This document shows positions 1 to 15,491 of a stretch of DNA of 64,000 bases, piece by piece (position 1 is the first letter of the stretch; every line of letters begins with the position of its first letter). The notes under the pieces were generated by a model, which saw nothing but the letters and a program-made list of their open reading frames with translations, was not told the DNA's origin and searched no databases. Source of the stretch: Chrysomallon squamiferum (Eukaryota > Mollusca > Gastropoda > Neomphalida > Peltospiridae); the NCBI GenBank assembly GCA_012295275.1, contig CM022670.1, positions 20,416,198 to 20,480,197 of the forward strand. Reading direction: 5' to 3'. Position numbers and translations under genes: made by a program.

Positions 1-317
1 TGTTGTCAGTTTTGTTTTTACATTCCTTGTGAGGTGGCCATGAAAGAACCTTGTCAAGCTAGACTGAGTCTAGGTAAAACATTCAAGATGTGTAATGTAG
101 ACACAAAATCTTTACAGTGAAAAATGATTAATTTCCATTTACATAATCTTTGCAAGTGACAAATTAATTTGCATGAAAATTACATTTAGACATGAAAATC
201 TTTACTATTATTAAATTCCACAGTCAATATTGTTTATACATGATCTTTGGAAGCAATACATTACTTTAAAGATTAATAAACTGAATGTAATATGAGTATA
301 ATGATATGCGTACAAAC

Positions 318-406
318 CTGTTGCTAAGATATTTGTTGTAGTTGTACAGCAGTATGTCAATAACTTCCTCACTTTCGATTGGACGAGCCACAGGCCACTC
401 AAATGA
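318..406 (-). CDS. OTOF: Ferlin coding exon 3
   Basis: 89 bases after acceptor TTTTTTTGTAACAG (420-407) and before donor GTTTGT (317-312). 29 codons plus two bases: SFEWPVARPI, ESEEVIDILL, YNYNKYLSN. The FEWPVA and YNYxKxLSN motifs are the best match to otoferlin C2A. The next exon (expected to start near the LIGTFRMVLQ-like strand) lies left of the window; I see no candidate in 1-317. Confidence 0.87.
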
Positions 407-3400
407 CTGTTACAAAAAAAGTGAAGTTTTATTTTATCTTGATTACATAAAAAGAAAAATGGTAAAAAACATATTGTAAAATGGTTAAAAACATGTAAAA
501 AAATAAGTTTGGTTGAAAAAAGTGGTTATAAAAATTGTCGTAAACTGGTTAAAAATGTGTTAGAAAATAGTTACAGATTAAAAATATATTGAAAGTGGTA
601 AAAAATTAAAAAATTGTAAACAGTTAAAAATAAATTAAAAACAGGTTAAAAAGTCCAGTATAATGGTAAAAAATAAATTATAAAGTGGTTAACAATATAT
701 TATAAACTATTATAAATGTATATTTCTGAAAATATCTTGTAAAGCTGGTTAAAATAAAATATATGTATGTGTGTGTGTGTGTATAAATAAAACATACTTA
801 CCTCATCAAACCAAACTGTATCATCAACATTTTCAACAATCTTTGTGTAATGAGAGACACCTGAAATAATTTAAAAAAATTATATTAGACTTTAAGTTTA
901 TGCATTTTGTTTCATAAGGATATAATAAGAAAACGGACAGACATACATACAGACATTCACATACACTCAGAAAAATACACACACACACACACACACACAT
1001 ACATACACATATACAGACATACAAACATTCACATGTACAGAGAGGGACACAAATAATACATTATTTAAATTGAAATGTTTATTATTCTGCTAATGGATTG
1101 CTAAGAGTGTCATACTTGTAAAATTGATGTCATACCAAGTTCATCAATACATCACACAGAAACCTTTGGAATTTAAGTGTATAATAAGTGTGAAATGACT
1201 GCAATTATAACAACATCTGCCAAATAATTGCACTCAGTTAACATATTACCAACACTGACCAGTGGTCAGTACACACATAAAATTGCACTCATTAACAACT
1301 TACTTGTAGTGGAATATTTTTAATTTGGAATCAGGTGCAGAGAGGTTTGGTAGTAACGGTATCTGTTTTTTTAATTTGATATTTGTACACAAACACACTT
1401 GAAACAATTTTCTGTATGTGTGTGTGTGTGCATGTGTAGGTGTGTGTGTATGTGTGTGTTATTGTGTTTGTGTGTTTACAAGTTTGCATTTGTGTTTATG
1501 GATGTGTGTGTAGCTGCTTGCATGCATGCATGCATGTGTGTATTCAGACACAGACTCATTAAGATTACTTCTTTACACTACTGGTATGTTTAATATGATG
1601 TTTTATGATTGCCAAAAACCAATCCTTAGCAAAATATTCTACGTTTTTGTCAAAGAAATAGATATAAGGAAATATTTAAATATGTCTTTATTAAATTACT
1701 GTGAAAAAGAAATTAATTAAATAAAACTACTATATTATGTCTAGGCTGTTAATAATGCTAGTATTATTATCACTAGTACTAGTACTAGTATTATTTTCTA
1801 CCACTACTACTATCATTACTGCTCTGCTACTACAGTTTCTATCACTACTACAGATACAACTATTAGTTCTACTACTTACTACTTATCCTAGTATTACTGC
1901 CTCTACTAAACCAACCATCATGATAAAATGAAATATGACTATTTATTAACATTAAATAAAACAATTATTTTTTTTGCATGAATCCTTGTTTGTAACCTCT
2001 GTATATAGTTTAATACTAATTCTTGTTAATGTCAAACATATTTTTATCTTTTTTGTCTAATTTTAATTTATTTTATATATATATATATTTATTTTTTATT
2101 ATGACTGGAGAAAGAAGAAACATTGGATCATCATTTCTAGCAGTTATCAACAAGCCAGTTCTGGGTTTTGGGTGGATTGGGAAATGGGCAGAAATGGTCC
2201 TTTGGGCATACTGTCAGAGTGCAAGCTACATCCCTTAACTGAATATCTTACAGTAATATGATTGACGTAGAAAGGCAAACAGAAGTCAAATACATCTGTG
2301 ACCTAAAACACTGTGATATCAGTAATGACAAAAAGAGAAATCTGACATTAAAATCAATATCTATTATTTAACAATATCAGTTTTATATATATAAAAAAAT
2401 TCAAATTATTATTAATAAAAAAAAAAATCATAAAAATAATGTGAAAAAGGAAAAAAGATTATAAAAAGAAGAAAATAATCGAAAAAAGAAGGAATAATAA
2501 TGATCAGAAAAAAATCATAAAAAATAATATATAAAGTATAATATTTTAAATTTAAAAAGAGAAATGATGCATCTAGAAAAAAGAAAAATGAAAAGCAGTT
2601 TAGAAAATAATGAATTATCTAAGCTTTAACAGTACAAAAGAGTATTAAACATTTACTTCATTTGCAGTCAAGTGATTTAAAATGTAATCAAATAATATTA
2701 AAATATTGATGTTTTATCATTGTCTGCAATTCATAATTAAAAAAAAAGAAGTATAATGTCTCTGTGTATATTAGTGTATCTTAATGTGTGTGCATCTCTG
2801 TGTAGGTATATGTGTGTGTTTGTTCCTTTTATTCATTTTTGTCTTTTTTCTTTCTTCTTCCTTCTTTTTTTCAGTTTTGAAAACAATTTAAGATAAATTG
2901 TATATAAAATGTTTATTTATTCAGTAACAGCTGTGTATCAGACAAATGTTGTTTTTTTTCTCTTCTTTTTAACATATTTTTCCCCAAGTGTCAATTTAAA
3001 GTGCTTTTAAACTCTCTATTTTCGAGAGTTTATTTTCTCACTCACTGAACCATAGATCTATATATTTTTTATTACTCAATAACATTTCAGTCCTAATCCA
3101 TCAGGAATACTGAGGCACATTTAAGGTTTCAAAATAAAATCTTAAATCAAAGACTGACAGAGAAAATTTAATGTGTCATTAAGGACAGAAATAATGCTCT
3201 GTTTGTTAACTGTAAATATATTATAAAAATACAAATACATATAAAAATATTATTATTATTATTCTTGTTGTTGTTGCTGCTGTTATTATAATAATAATAA
3301 TTATTATTATTATTTTTTTTTTTAAATCAGAACCAAATTTCTTATAGATTTTGTTTTTCTTACAGCTGAAAATTTTCTATGAAAAGAATCAATTTCTGTT

Positions 3401-6400
3401 ATCTTCAGCACTCCAAGTTCTTGGTACCCAATTAAAGTGAATAGTTCTGAGTTCTGGGCTTGGTTTGAAGAGCTCTTCATTTTCTTCCAGTTCTACATTT
3501 ATTTGTTAAAAGTAATATTTGTAAGTGTTGTGTTCAATAAAACAACCAAGAAAATCAGATTATTCAAGTTCTGTGAAAACCTTATCACACCCAAAAATCA
3601 AATAAATCTTTTAATGAATTTATGCTTTATAGCTTTTTGTAATAGAAGTGAAATTGTTGTTATTTTACAATATCATTCTGAACACTAATATCTAGGTCAA
3701 AGCAATTAAAAAATATATAATAAAATAAACTAAAATAAATTTAAAACAAAACAAAACAATAAAAAAATAAAAAATAAAATAAAAATTAAATATAAAATTC
3801 TCTTACATTATCTATGTTTCAGTTCATAATGGTCACTAGAGAGGAAACCTGATGCCAAGACTTTGTGAGCTTATCTTTTCGATTAGCAGGAACATGTATT
3901 TTATGTGCACCTTCTCACAGGTGGGAAAACACATATGTTGGCCAATGATAAACCACTTATTTAGAGCACTCCTCTGAGATATGATGCATGGATCAAAGGA
4001 TTAATTTTTCTTAAACGTGCCTACATGGCTGTTTCCCATTCCAGGAAGTGCTCATATATGTGATTTATCAAAAGTCTTCATATTTGAAAAGTGAATGTAC
4101 AAATGAGCAATCTGTAGAATTTACACTTTTATATTATAATGTACCATTTCTTCTTCCATTTCAAGAGACTAAATTAATAACAGTGAATCTTATAATAATA
4201 GCATTAGCAAAATGTATAAGTTATTTTAATCTATATAGTGTGAGAAAGGTTATTTTGTTTCTATTATTTTTAACTGTATAAATTTCTCTTTGCCCGAGGA
4301 AGCAGAATGTTCTGATTAACTGAAGTATAAATTTAAGATGCTAAGTTGTTATTTTTTTGATGAACACTTATCAATGGCTTCAGAATGGTTTCTTGGAAGC
4401 CATAGGCAAGATGGATCAATAAACCAGTTTATTATGATATTTTATGTAATACACAACACAATTTAATTATCTTGCAAGGTAGATGTACATAAAATATACA
4501 TATTTAATATGTTCTGTTAATGCATATAAAATTTTGATGATTATGTGAATATAATTATTATATTTTCAGAGTCAGAGAGAGAGAGGATAATAATAATAGT
4601 ATATTTGTAATTAACCTCAATTGCAGGAATATACATGCGTATATAAACCTAATTAGTATTGAGTATAGACATATAATAATGGAAATATCAAGCGAGTTCA
4701 TACAGATAACACATACAACTGTAATCAGTTTTCTGCTGATGACAAATTGCATGTGATACAAGTGTATCAAATTCTTGTAGATTTCTGTATTATGTGCTTT
4801 GATTTGCTTTTTGTTTTTCACTTGACTTTTCCATCAAGAATGACAAAACAAAGACAAAAATAAAATGAAGGAAGAAAATTTAAAAGTGAACCAAAAAAGC
4901 AAAACAAATAAACAGACATTCAGACAGATAGGCACACACTAACAATCACACAAAGAGTGACCATTTGGAAGACAAATCAGTGGATACTCAGATAGACTGA
5001 CATAACCACAGACAGATATAACAGGGACATAAAAAGACATGAAGTTAGCCAGGCAGTAACACCAGGACAGTGAAAATAGCATCTTTAATCTAAATTTGTC
5101 CTAGTTGTGCTTGGCCCACTGACCATGTTGGTCATAATTCCAGGACTCCATACATTTTTTATACTGTGTGATTTCACACAATGGACATCATTCTTCAATA
5201 TTAGCCTATTTGTTTCACAGTGGTTCGTCTCTCACACTAACCAATAAACCTAGATGTCAAGATCTGATTAGAAGACAGTTTCACTGAAAACACACCAAGA
5301 TGAGCCTGGCAGACAGTGGAAGAAGTGTGAACTGATTAACAACAAGAATATTAACAGAAGTATTATCTGATTGTTTGGATGGGAAGAAAATGTAATATAA
5401 AACTGTCAAATATAAATACAATTAAGAAATGCGTGGACTGCATTGTTAAATAACAATAGAAAATTAATTCTTGATGAAGTAATAGTTGAACTGAATAAAA
5501 TATTTTAAATATATATATATATATTTTTAAAAATAATTTTTAATTTTTACATTTTATATATTTGTATGTAATAATAAATGTTTCAGTTAAAGGAAGGAAA
5601 AATTGTTTCACTCAACACATTTGTAAAATACAGTTATAAACAATAAGTAAGGATAAAATAGAGAAGAGAGAGGAAGCCAGCTCTGCAATGCAATGAGTCA
5701 GACCTTTATAATTAGCAATAAAAGGTATTTTACATAAACCTTCCCATTTTTAATTAATAAAACAGTTTCTTAATATTCAGTTTAATGTTTTACATCATTG
5801 CTCCACAGTAAAAAGTCCTTCCTGTCACACACAGACACAGCTTAATCAAATGTTATTTAAAGCTAGACAAAAATAAGTAGCCAGACAATATTTATTTTTC
5901 AAATAAATACAAATGCCAGACCATCTTAACTTGAAAGATCAAAATAAAATGTCTGGGGAAAAAACTATACATAAACAGTTCTATGGTAGCATTTTCATAG
6001 CCAAATTCTTGTCACAGCTTTTACTTTGAAACCTGTTATGGGTTTCTGGCTAGAATGAGAAATATCCCAACAGGGGCATCAAGGAAAATTGATGCTGTGA
6101 CAGAACATGCTTGAGACTACTTCTCTATGCCACTAAATTTCTACAGCTGCCCCCTTGTGACTCAAACAAAAATGATTCCTTGTAAAATCTTTTTTCTCTT
6201 AATTTATTTTTATTGTTATTATTTTTATTATTTAAAATGAATTCTAATGATGTGTATTTAATGAGTTCAGATTAACATTAGCTTATTATGAAGTGAAATA
6301 AAGCAGAACAGTTTAGTTAGGATAAGAGTTGATTTACTATGAACATGAAACAAAGATTCTGCAAATGTCATATTCACATCTTGACAGCACTACACTGAGA

Positions 6401-9400
6401 TGTATAAATACAGCTGACCAGTTTCTTACAGCTGATCCCCAATTTCATCAACAATTCACACAATTCACTACTGGTCCACTAATTTATCACTGATCCATTC
6501 AGTTTAGCACTGATCCAGTCATGTAACCACTGATCCATACATTTCATTATTGATCTGGTTATTTTCACCAATGATCCACACTTTTCACCAATCTGCTTTC
6601 TAACCAAACACAGACTTATACTAACAACTGAGACTTCAGAATTACAACACAGCAGAACAGCAGCTGTATGTTTAAGCACATAATTAACTAGAAATAATGA
6701 AGAAGAAACAGAATATCTGTTCAAAAATACATCACCAGATAATTAAACACTATTTATATGACTAGAGACTGTGAAACAGTAGTTACAAATTACCAGTGTT
6801 ATATATTGTTGCATCAGCTAGCGTGAGCCTCGGTCAGTTGATAATAATCTGTGATGCTAATGTGAAAATGAACACAATTATTTTGTTATTAAGCCTTTCC
6901 CAAAACTGAAAACATTAAAATGCATACATAGCACTTATTAGAATGCTGTCTTGATAATATCTTTAAGTGTTAATCAACATAATTATTTTCTTATTAAGCA
7001 TTTTCCAAAATCAACATAATTATTTTGTCTTGAAAATACTTATATGTATTCAAGTAATTATAAGTTGTACTTCTCATTGCTAACTGATTGAAAATTAATC
7101 TAGTTTGTTTGCTGATATTAATGCAGAAGTTACATAGTTTATAATGTGGATTCTTTTGTTTTATAGTACATATTTTGAACGTGATGTTCTTTTCCTGCTT
7201 ATTTGAAAACTGATCTAAGCCATTTGGTGATATTACTGCACAACTCATCACATTTTGTATTAAAGATTCCTTTCCTATCCAGTAAATATTTTGAACTTAA
7301 TATTCTTTCCCAGCTTATTTGAAAACTGGTGGTTGATCATGTTTGTAAATAAACCTTTCTATGCCACAGAATGGATAATTCCTGTGAGATGTGGGTGAAA
7401 TCTCACTGAGGTAATAAATTCAGTTGTAATTTCATTGCACACCAAACGCTGTGGTGATACTGCCTTTGCAGTTCAGGCATGAAATTATTTCTTAATGAAA
7501 ATGGTACTGAACAAGTTGGAAGATGTATCATGTGTCTAATCATAACAGGATGAAAAGCCAGAAAAAAAGAAGAAAAAATCCTCTGATCTATCACACATAG
7601 GATCTGTGCTGTAAGCACTGATGCTGACAGTCTCACAGGAAAAAATTGGAAACAATAATTCAAATTGAGTTCAAAATATTTTGTAAAAAAAAAAAAAAAA
7701 AAAAATTAATAAAAAAAAGAAAGAATAAACATAATAATAATAAACATAATAAACATAAACATAATAATAATAATAATATAAATAAAATAAACAGTAAATA
7801 AAATAAAAATAAAAATAAAATAATGCTCAGATAATGAACCAACAAATATACTACAACAGTGAACAAAATGTTATTATAAAATGATACAAATCAGAATGAC
7901 CAAATGCTTGATGAAAATCACTTTAATATTTAAAAGCAAATAATAATATAACACAGTATTTCTTATAATGTTGTTATAATGAAACAGATTAAAAATTCTA
8001 CCATCATGAAGTTCTGTGATCATAACAGAAAACAGTTCATATTATAATACATAAGGCTCACAAATGTTTAATCAACTATTATTAAATAAATTTGGTATAA
8101 TACATATTATATGCCTAATCACAACAAAAAATAATTTGGTATAACCCTCCACACACAAACACATACAAATATGCATACACAGACACACAAACACACACAC
8201 ACAATGATATATTTAATATTTTACTGTAATATTTTATTATACATTTAAGAACTTGTACTTGAAGACAGTAATAAAAACTGAAACTACAAAATTCCATAGA
8301 AAAATCCCTGTCATATTCCTCCTAGTATACACATACTTCAGGAACCAGGATAATCCTTCGTCTATTGCAGTGATGTTTACTTTGTGCCAGACAGTGCTGG
8401 GATATGTCTGTGACTGGAGTAAGATCGCAGTTTGACAAAATATCAGAGGTGATTACAGACCATTTCAATGATGTTTGATCTCTGAACCTCAGAAGATAAA
8501 TCTGTCAGATCCAGTAAATTGCATATACATATCATTTCTTTGTCAAAGATTTTACCAGTACACTGGTTAAGATATCAGGTTTAAGGCTGGTAGGGACTGA
8601 GTTCAAAACTTAGTAGTTACTTATTTTCTTTTCTTTTCTTATTTTTTTTTAGAATTAAAAAAAAAATTAATTAGATTATTATTTTTTTTTTACATCATTA
8701 CATTATTATTGCCATCATGTTATATATGTTATGTTCATGTTATTATAGTGTTATTTTATTACTCTACATTTGATTTGAAGAAAATACTTGATTTTTTATT
8801 GTCTAATCATATAGTTCGGAAATGTTAAATGTTTCATTTATTACTTCTCATTTAATGAGCATGGTTTTCTTGTGAAGAAATATCCTTTTTATTTTTTTTC
8901 TTAAGCTGCACTGATCTAGCTACTCAATTTTAAATGTCATTTAGTAGTGTTATATCCATGGTAACCTGGAATCAGAGTATGTTTATCTTCTAATTATTGT
9001 ATTTATATATTTTATGTTTAAATTACATTAAGTAGTGTGAAATAAAAACATCTACACTTTTAAGAAACTAATTCTATAAGATGCTGATGATAATTTAGTT
9101 CTAACTCAGTTATTTCCCATTCCAACCAGAATGGTATACCCTTCCTGTGTTTTGGATCTCTTGCTGCTAATCTCCCCCAACAAACAAATGAAAAACCCAA
9201 CAAAAACAAAACAAACGAAACAAGCAAAATGTTGAACACCCTAAAACAGTTACAATGTCTTGTTGATTTTGTCAGTGTTTTTTTATTTTTTGACATGTTA
9301 CATAATGTGAGAAAATTGACAGTTTTATTCATTTATTTGTTGTATGACCTAGATGAAACCACTGACAGTTATTTAAACTTGTTATTATTAAATTAATAAC

Positions 9401-12400
9401 TTCCACTTGAAAACAGTCACCAAAAAAAAATTTGAATCTTTTCTTACATTTTTATTACATATCTTATTTATTAATCATTATTTTGTTTTACAGCACTTAT
9501 TAACTTTACTTAATTTACAGTTGAATGCACCTCTGTGTAAGGACGTTCCATTCAATCACACTAACAGCACAGAACACTGACACAGAACAAATAAATGTTA
9601 AATAAAGGCAGACAAAAATAGCTAGCTAGACAATATGTATTTTTAAAATAAACACAGTGCTAAACTCTGTTAAAGTTGAAACGTCTAGGGAAACAATACA
9701 AATTCTGTCGTGACATTTTTCACTGGATAACTAACTTCTCATCACAATTTTCACCATTTTCTTTAAACAAATTAGTTCTAGGTGTGTCTACAATTTAAAT
9801 GTCATTCTTCACCGAAGACAAGCAAAGTCTTGAAACTAATTAGCAGCCGTGAACATGTGTCAAGACTTCTGAAAAAATTAATCAATTATAACTTTTTTCT
9901 GTGTGTAATTATATCTAATTAAGGTTCCTCCTTCACATTTAGAACAGTGGGGTGTGAACAGAGGTTAAGTTTGTTGCAATCTGATGCACTGGTGTTTATT
10001 ACTAGAAATAAATTATGCAGATATTGTAACTAACCATTGTCAGACTTGATGTCTATAGTATCTAAGCCTTGAATTTTAAGACAAATTTTCTTCAGTTCAA
10101 ATACTGCACCCCTGGCTATTTTGGGGAAGTGAAAGATTTACAGAATCCTTTCTTCTTTGCAACTAATTTTCTAGCATCATGACACTAACATAGTTTTAAC
10201 AGCAGAATATCACTGTCCATGGATTGAGTGGCAAAGACAAACAAACATAAACCTTTAGTAGATATCAGCAATTTTCAGATAGATAGAATATTATTTCAGA
10301 ACAGCAAAATGGTTTGCTTTTACTTCATCAAAATAACATTAAACACAATTATTTAAAAATTGTACAAAGCACCATTGTTATGCTGTTTTTACAAAACCCC
10401 AGACATCTATATACACTGGGTTCCTGCCTGCATATAAGGGTTCTTTTAATTTCAAACATCAAAAGACTTGAGAACACATACAACAATTTTCATGTGAAAT
10501 GATTTGAACAATAAAACAGCTGAACAGGTGTGAATACAAGAAACCCATCAGTCCTCAGTGGTATCTTTGATACAGAGTGTAACCCTAAATTATATATCTG
10601 GAACTAGTTTGAGGATATTAAACTCTGACATTTGAACTACATAAAAAATTATTGACTGGTATGTTATGAAATTATCTGACAATAGTCTTTTTTTTCTTTT
10701 CTAATGACTATCTGTCCTGGCAGTGTGTTCACTGATTATCTCACATGTCAAGAATACAAAACTGTGCAGAATCAATAATCGAGATCACGATCACTTAAAT
10801 GTTTAACTCATCCCACAGTAACTTACATAATCTCAGTCATGTCTGTTAGCTGCAAGGAGAGATTTTCACTTCAGAATCTGTACACATGTTAATGACAAGT
10901 TTTTTCTGTCCCCAAGGCAGGGTGATTTGTATGTACAGAATGTCTCTGAAGAAACTGGTAATTTTCCTATCTAATCATTTTTTTTTTCTTTTTAAAATTC
11001 TGATTGATTCAATTATTTTTTTCTATGAGAAATATATGTAAAAGAGTTGGTACTGTTTATGGTTCAGATGAAATATATAGATAGTATAAATGAATGAATA
11101 AAAAGGAGAAAAAAAGAAGGAAATAAAAATGTACATATTGCTGGTTTTGATTTCTTTTTTCAAGTAGTATTCTATTCAGTTGTTATTTTCTTTGGAAAAA
11201 ATATATGTAAAAAATGTCTTGCTACATGTGGTCCAAATAAAGTAGATAGTTTTATTTTTTTAGTGATTATTGGAAATAAAAAATGAAAACAATAAAAAGG
11301 TATATTGCTACTGACTGCTCTGTAGTAACAGTCAGCAGGAAATTATTTTTTCAAAGTTCAGATGAAACAAAAACAATTGTAGACTGAATCTATTAGCAAC
11401 TGAGTAATGGATGAATTTATAATTAAGAATTTTTTCCCATTTGTTTCTAAGTTCTCAGATAAAAGAAAAGGAGATGCTAACTATAGTACAGCATACATCA
11501 TAATGATTTCCATAAAAAAGTAATTATTATATGTAAAAAATGGATTGGACCTGCAATACAATGAAAACTAATGTTTATATAGTACCTGAATTAACAGCAT
11601 ATACCGAACAGAAGAAAATAGATCTTATAATAATAAAATAAAAAAGAAGAAGGTAATAATAAATAAATAAATGATGAAACTGTGTTGGATGAACTGACTG
11701 ACTGACTGATTAATGAACAGATGAATAAAAAGATGGATAGAAGGAAGGAAATAAATTACATATTTGTTGGAAATTAATTGATGAATATATATATAGATAG
11801 GTGCACTCATGATATCAATGAAGGTATAAATAATAAGATATTTAAAATATAAATATCAAGAACAGAAAAAATTACAAAATTAGTGATTATTTCTTATAAG
11901 GGTAAAAAGCCACCATAGCTGAACAGCATAGACAAACAAAAACTAAGAATAAAACAAAACTAGTCTGACAAACAATATTTCATTGGAGATGGCCAACCAA
12001 CAACTTTTTCATCAGTAGCAGTACATGACATAACTGATACACTGACTCTCTGATGTTCATTTTTAACAGGAACATCTAACCATGTACTGCTCAGCAAATC
12101 TAATATTGACTTTTCAGTTTTTTTGTCATTTTCAGCAAACATACTGGCAAATAATGACAATGTTTGCTTGCATGAGTGTGAAATAGAGACATTAACGTTT
12201 TGTTCATGTAGGATTACTTTTTATTCAGCACTGGTTCTATAGCTTTGTTCATTGATTCCAGACCAATAATAAACAGGATCTATACAGGACCAAAAAATGT
12301 TAGGAATCTTGTGAAAATTCATTATGATGATTAGATCTTTTGGTATTCACTGTATAACAATTAAAGTGAAGAAATTAATAACTGATATTTTAATTTTAAT

Positions 12401-15400
12401 ATCAGTTACTGACATAAATTAGATAAGGTTTGTTGTTTAACAAATGAAGAAACAGTATGATCCATAACTTTTTTTTTCAGTATAAGTTGAATATCGATAA
12501 TTTTATCTTTCACAGTAGTAAAATACAGACAATAATAATATATGGGTAATATCTATATTGCAAACAAGGAAGAACATGCCAAAGCTCTTCAGATTAAAAC
12601 AAAATCATACAACAAAGGGTCTGTAAATGTTTTAAATGTTATGTATAACAAAGAATTAACGAAAAAACATTTGTATATGAAAGTTGTATATATTATTGCC
12701 ATGACAGCAAATTAACAAAGTGAAGAAAAAAGTTTTTAATTTAATTTTTATTTTTTTAAATATGCATTGTTTTATTTTTATTTGTGGTTACAAGAAAAAC
12801 ATAATGATGATCAATACTGATTATTCTTCAAACAGTTACATTTTTTAAATATATTTCTTGACCAACTAAATTTTCTCTGTATCTGGATTAGTATATTTTT
12901 GCAATTATGTAATTTTCTCTGTTGTTCTGTATTTACTTAGATATTTTCACAACAATGCTATTACTGACATGACATTTAGAGATTTGAACCTTATTCCTTT
13001 ATGTATTTTCCAAACTTCAAAGAATTTGTTTTACTTATTAGAAATGACCAACCTTTGCTAATGATAAAGTAATAAATAATACAACAAGTCTATAAAGATG
13101 TATAGTGGATGAAATTTTCTCTAGTTTCTTATGTATTTATAAACATTACATAATGAATATAAATATTATGTAAAGAAATTTAAAAATGAATAAATTATTA
13201 TAAATTTGCCAATGATTAATACACCAAGATAAAAATAAAGAAATAGAAATGAATAAATCCTAAACACAGGGGCAATAGCTTCAAATCTTTCATTTTTATT
13301 TTTTATTAATTTCAGAGAAACAATGTAAAAATCTTTGTTGTGTCATTTTCACATTTTATTATTACCAAACATTGATCTCAAAGTATAAATAAAACAGTCA
13401 CTTGAAACCATATAAAACAATTTCATGTGATAAAGTTTGCTCCATCCATTTCATTTCAGGACCATTATTAAACAATTCCAGTAACTGGGGATCATGAAAC
13501 CTCAATCCACATCAGTACCCCTCAAAAAAACAGAATTAATAGTTCTCATAAGTACTGCTATGTTCTCCACCACTATTCTTGTCAAATGAATTGCCAACAA
13601 TAGCATCAAAATCAGTTCTAAACTACTGTATAAAAATGGTGCCTTCAGCAAATGAGAGTTTTGGGAATTGGCTGTTGGATGATAAAGAATGATGATGAGT
13701 AGTCTGAAGAGATGTGTGTGAAGTCTCATAAGACATTTCTGTTATAAAGACGCAGTACTGCACAGTAAGAATCGGGCTAGTTTACACAGGGAGTGGGTGA
13801 TAACATATGGTCTATGATGAATATTAATGGGATAAAGAGTGAATAGATGTGATCAACCGTTTCAGTATACAGATGATTAGGCAAATACACAGGGTGTGTG
13901 GGAATTACTTTGTACTGATTGGTTTATTTTAGTTTTGTTTATTTGTTTGTTTGTTTGTTTGTTTGTTTGTTTGCTTGTTTGTTTTAAGTTTTACTCTATA
14001 ACATTTAAAAATTTATATATTTATTTATGTATTTTGTTACATTTTATTTTATTTATTGAGTAATTAGTTATATTATTTTAATTATTAAAAAGCAAATGAA
14101 TAGTAGATTGATCAGGAGATAAACTGAATGAATGAATTTTCATATTCTGGAATGCTGAAGCAAGGTAATGCAGTAATCAGACAGCAGTATAGATGATGTT
14201 GTCAGATGACAATGTTAACTCATGTAGATTAATGTTGTTATTCTCCAGGGCTCATCTGCGTATGAACAGGTATGTGGAGAAAGAAAGTACAAACAAAAGA
14301 GTTCTAGTGAGTGGGTGAATATCAGATAAAGAAATATAGGCATGGTGGAAGAGATAGAGAAAAACAGTGATAGATACAGAGATAGTGAAAGTGAGTGGAT
14401 GAGTACCAGAGATTGAAAGACAGAGAGACAGGCAGGATCAAAAAGACAGAAAAACAGTGAAAGATATAGAGACAGAGATAGTGGAAAAGAGAAAAAAACA
14501 GGACAGGTATAGAAATAGCCAGGGGTTGAAAAAACAGAGAAACAGCGATGGGTGATAACAGATATACAGAAAAATAAGTAAGGAGAAAATGTTCTATTTA
14601 ATAATACACTGAACTCATTCATAATCAGTGTTTATGTGACATCACATCGTACATATAGTTTAAAACCACACGTGAGAAAAAGTGAGAAAGAAAAAACCCA
14701 CAGAGAAATTTAAAAAGATGAGAAAAAGAGAAAGAGGTAGAAAGATTAAGAATTAATTTACCAATAAGCTAAATTTCAAAAAAAACTTTCAAGCATTATT
14801 ACCATTTGTATAAAATACATTAAAATTTATATTTTATATGTAAAGAATGGACCATAACTGGTATTACATGCACATTAACTGAAAGCTGATATGAATCTAT
14901 GCTTAATGAATGGACTAACATTGAGTGAATGGATCAATAAATGAATGGAGCATACATAATTTGCATTAAAGCAGTAAAAAGGAAGATGGTCATAATGTAA
15001 TGAGATCCAGTGACTGCAGATCAGCAGAAACCTACACCTGGGGACACCTGGAACCTGTTAGTGACTGTCTTCAGGGATCACTGATTATTACTGTATGAAA
15101 AGCACTATACACTTGTCTACATCATTCAAAACCCATCCCATTCTGTGTGTGGGCTGAACAGCAGTATGGATGGTAGACTGTGTTTTGACGTATTTTGTAA
15201 TATAGCTTATTTGAATGTTGTAATTTGAACTATTTAGAGAATATAATGGACACTGTTTGTTAAATTTTAATTCACACATGATGTGCATAATTTCGGACCA
15301 GTCCTCTAAATGAAATGTTGTTGGACAATTAGGAAATTTAATATAACTTTGGAATCTAAGTAGGTTGTTTGTTTATTAGGAAATCCAGTGCACTATCAAG

Positions 15401-15441
15401 GCATTTAGTAGAATACATGGCAACTCAGTATTTCTATAAAC

Positions 15442-15491
<50 letters not shown>

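Noticed and set aside
8555-8630. tRNA-like head near ACACTGGTTAAGATATCAGG and GGGACTGAGTTCAAAACTTA
   Set aside because: A- and B-box resemblance is weak and no SINE body follows; not enough to call.
14215-14622. 135-codon minus-strand frame
   Set aside because: Opposite strand of a GAGACAGA-rich degenerate repeat; repeated SLSLYLSLFF stretches reflect that repeat, not a protein.
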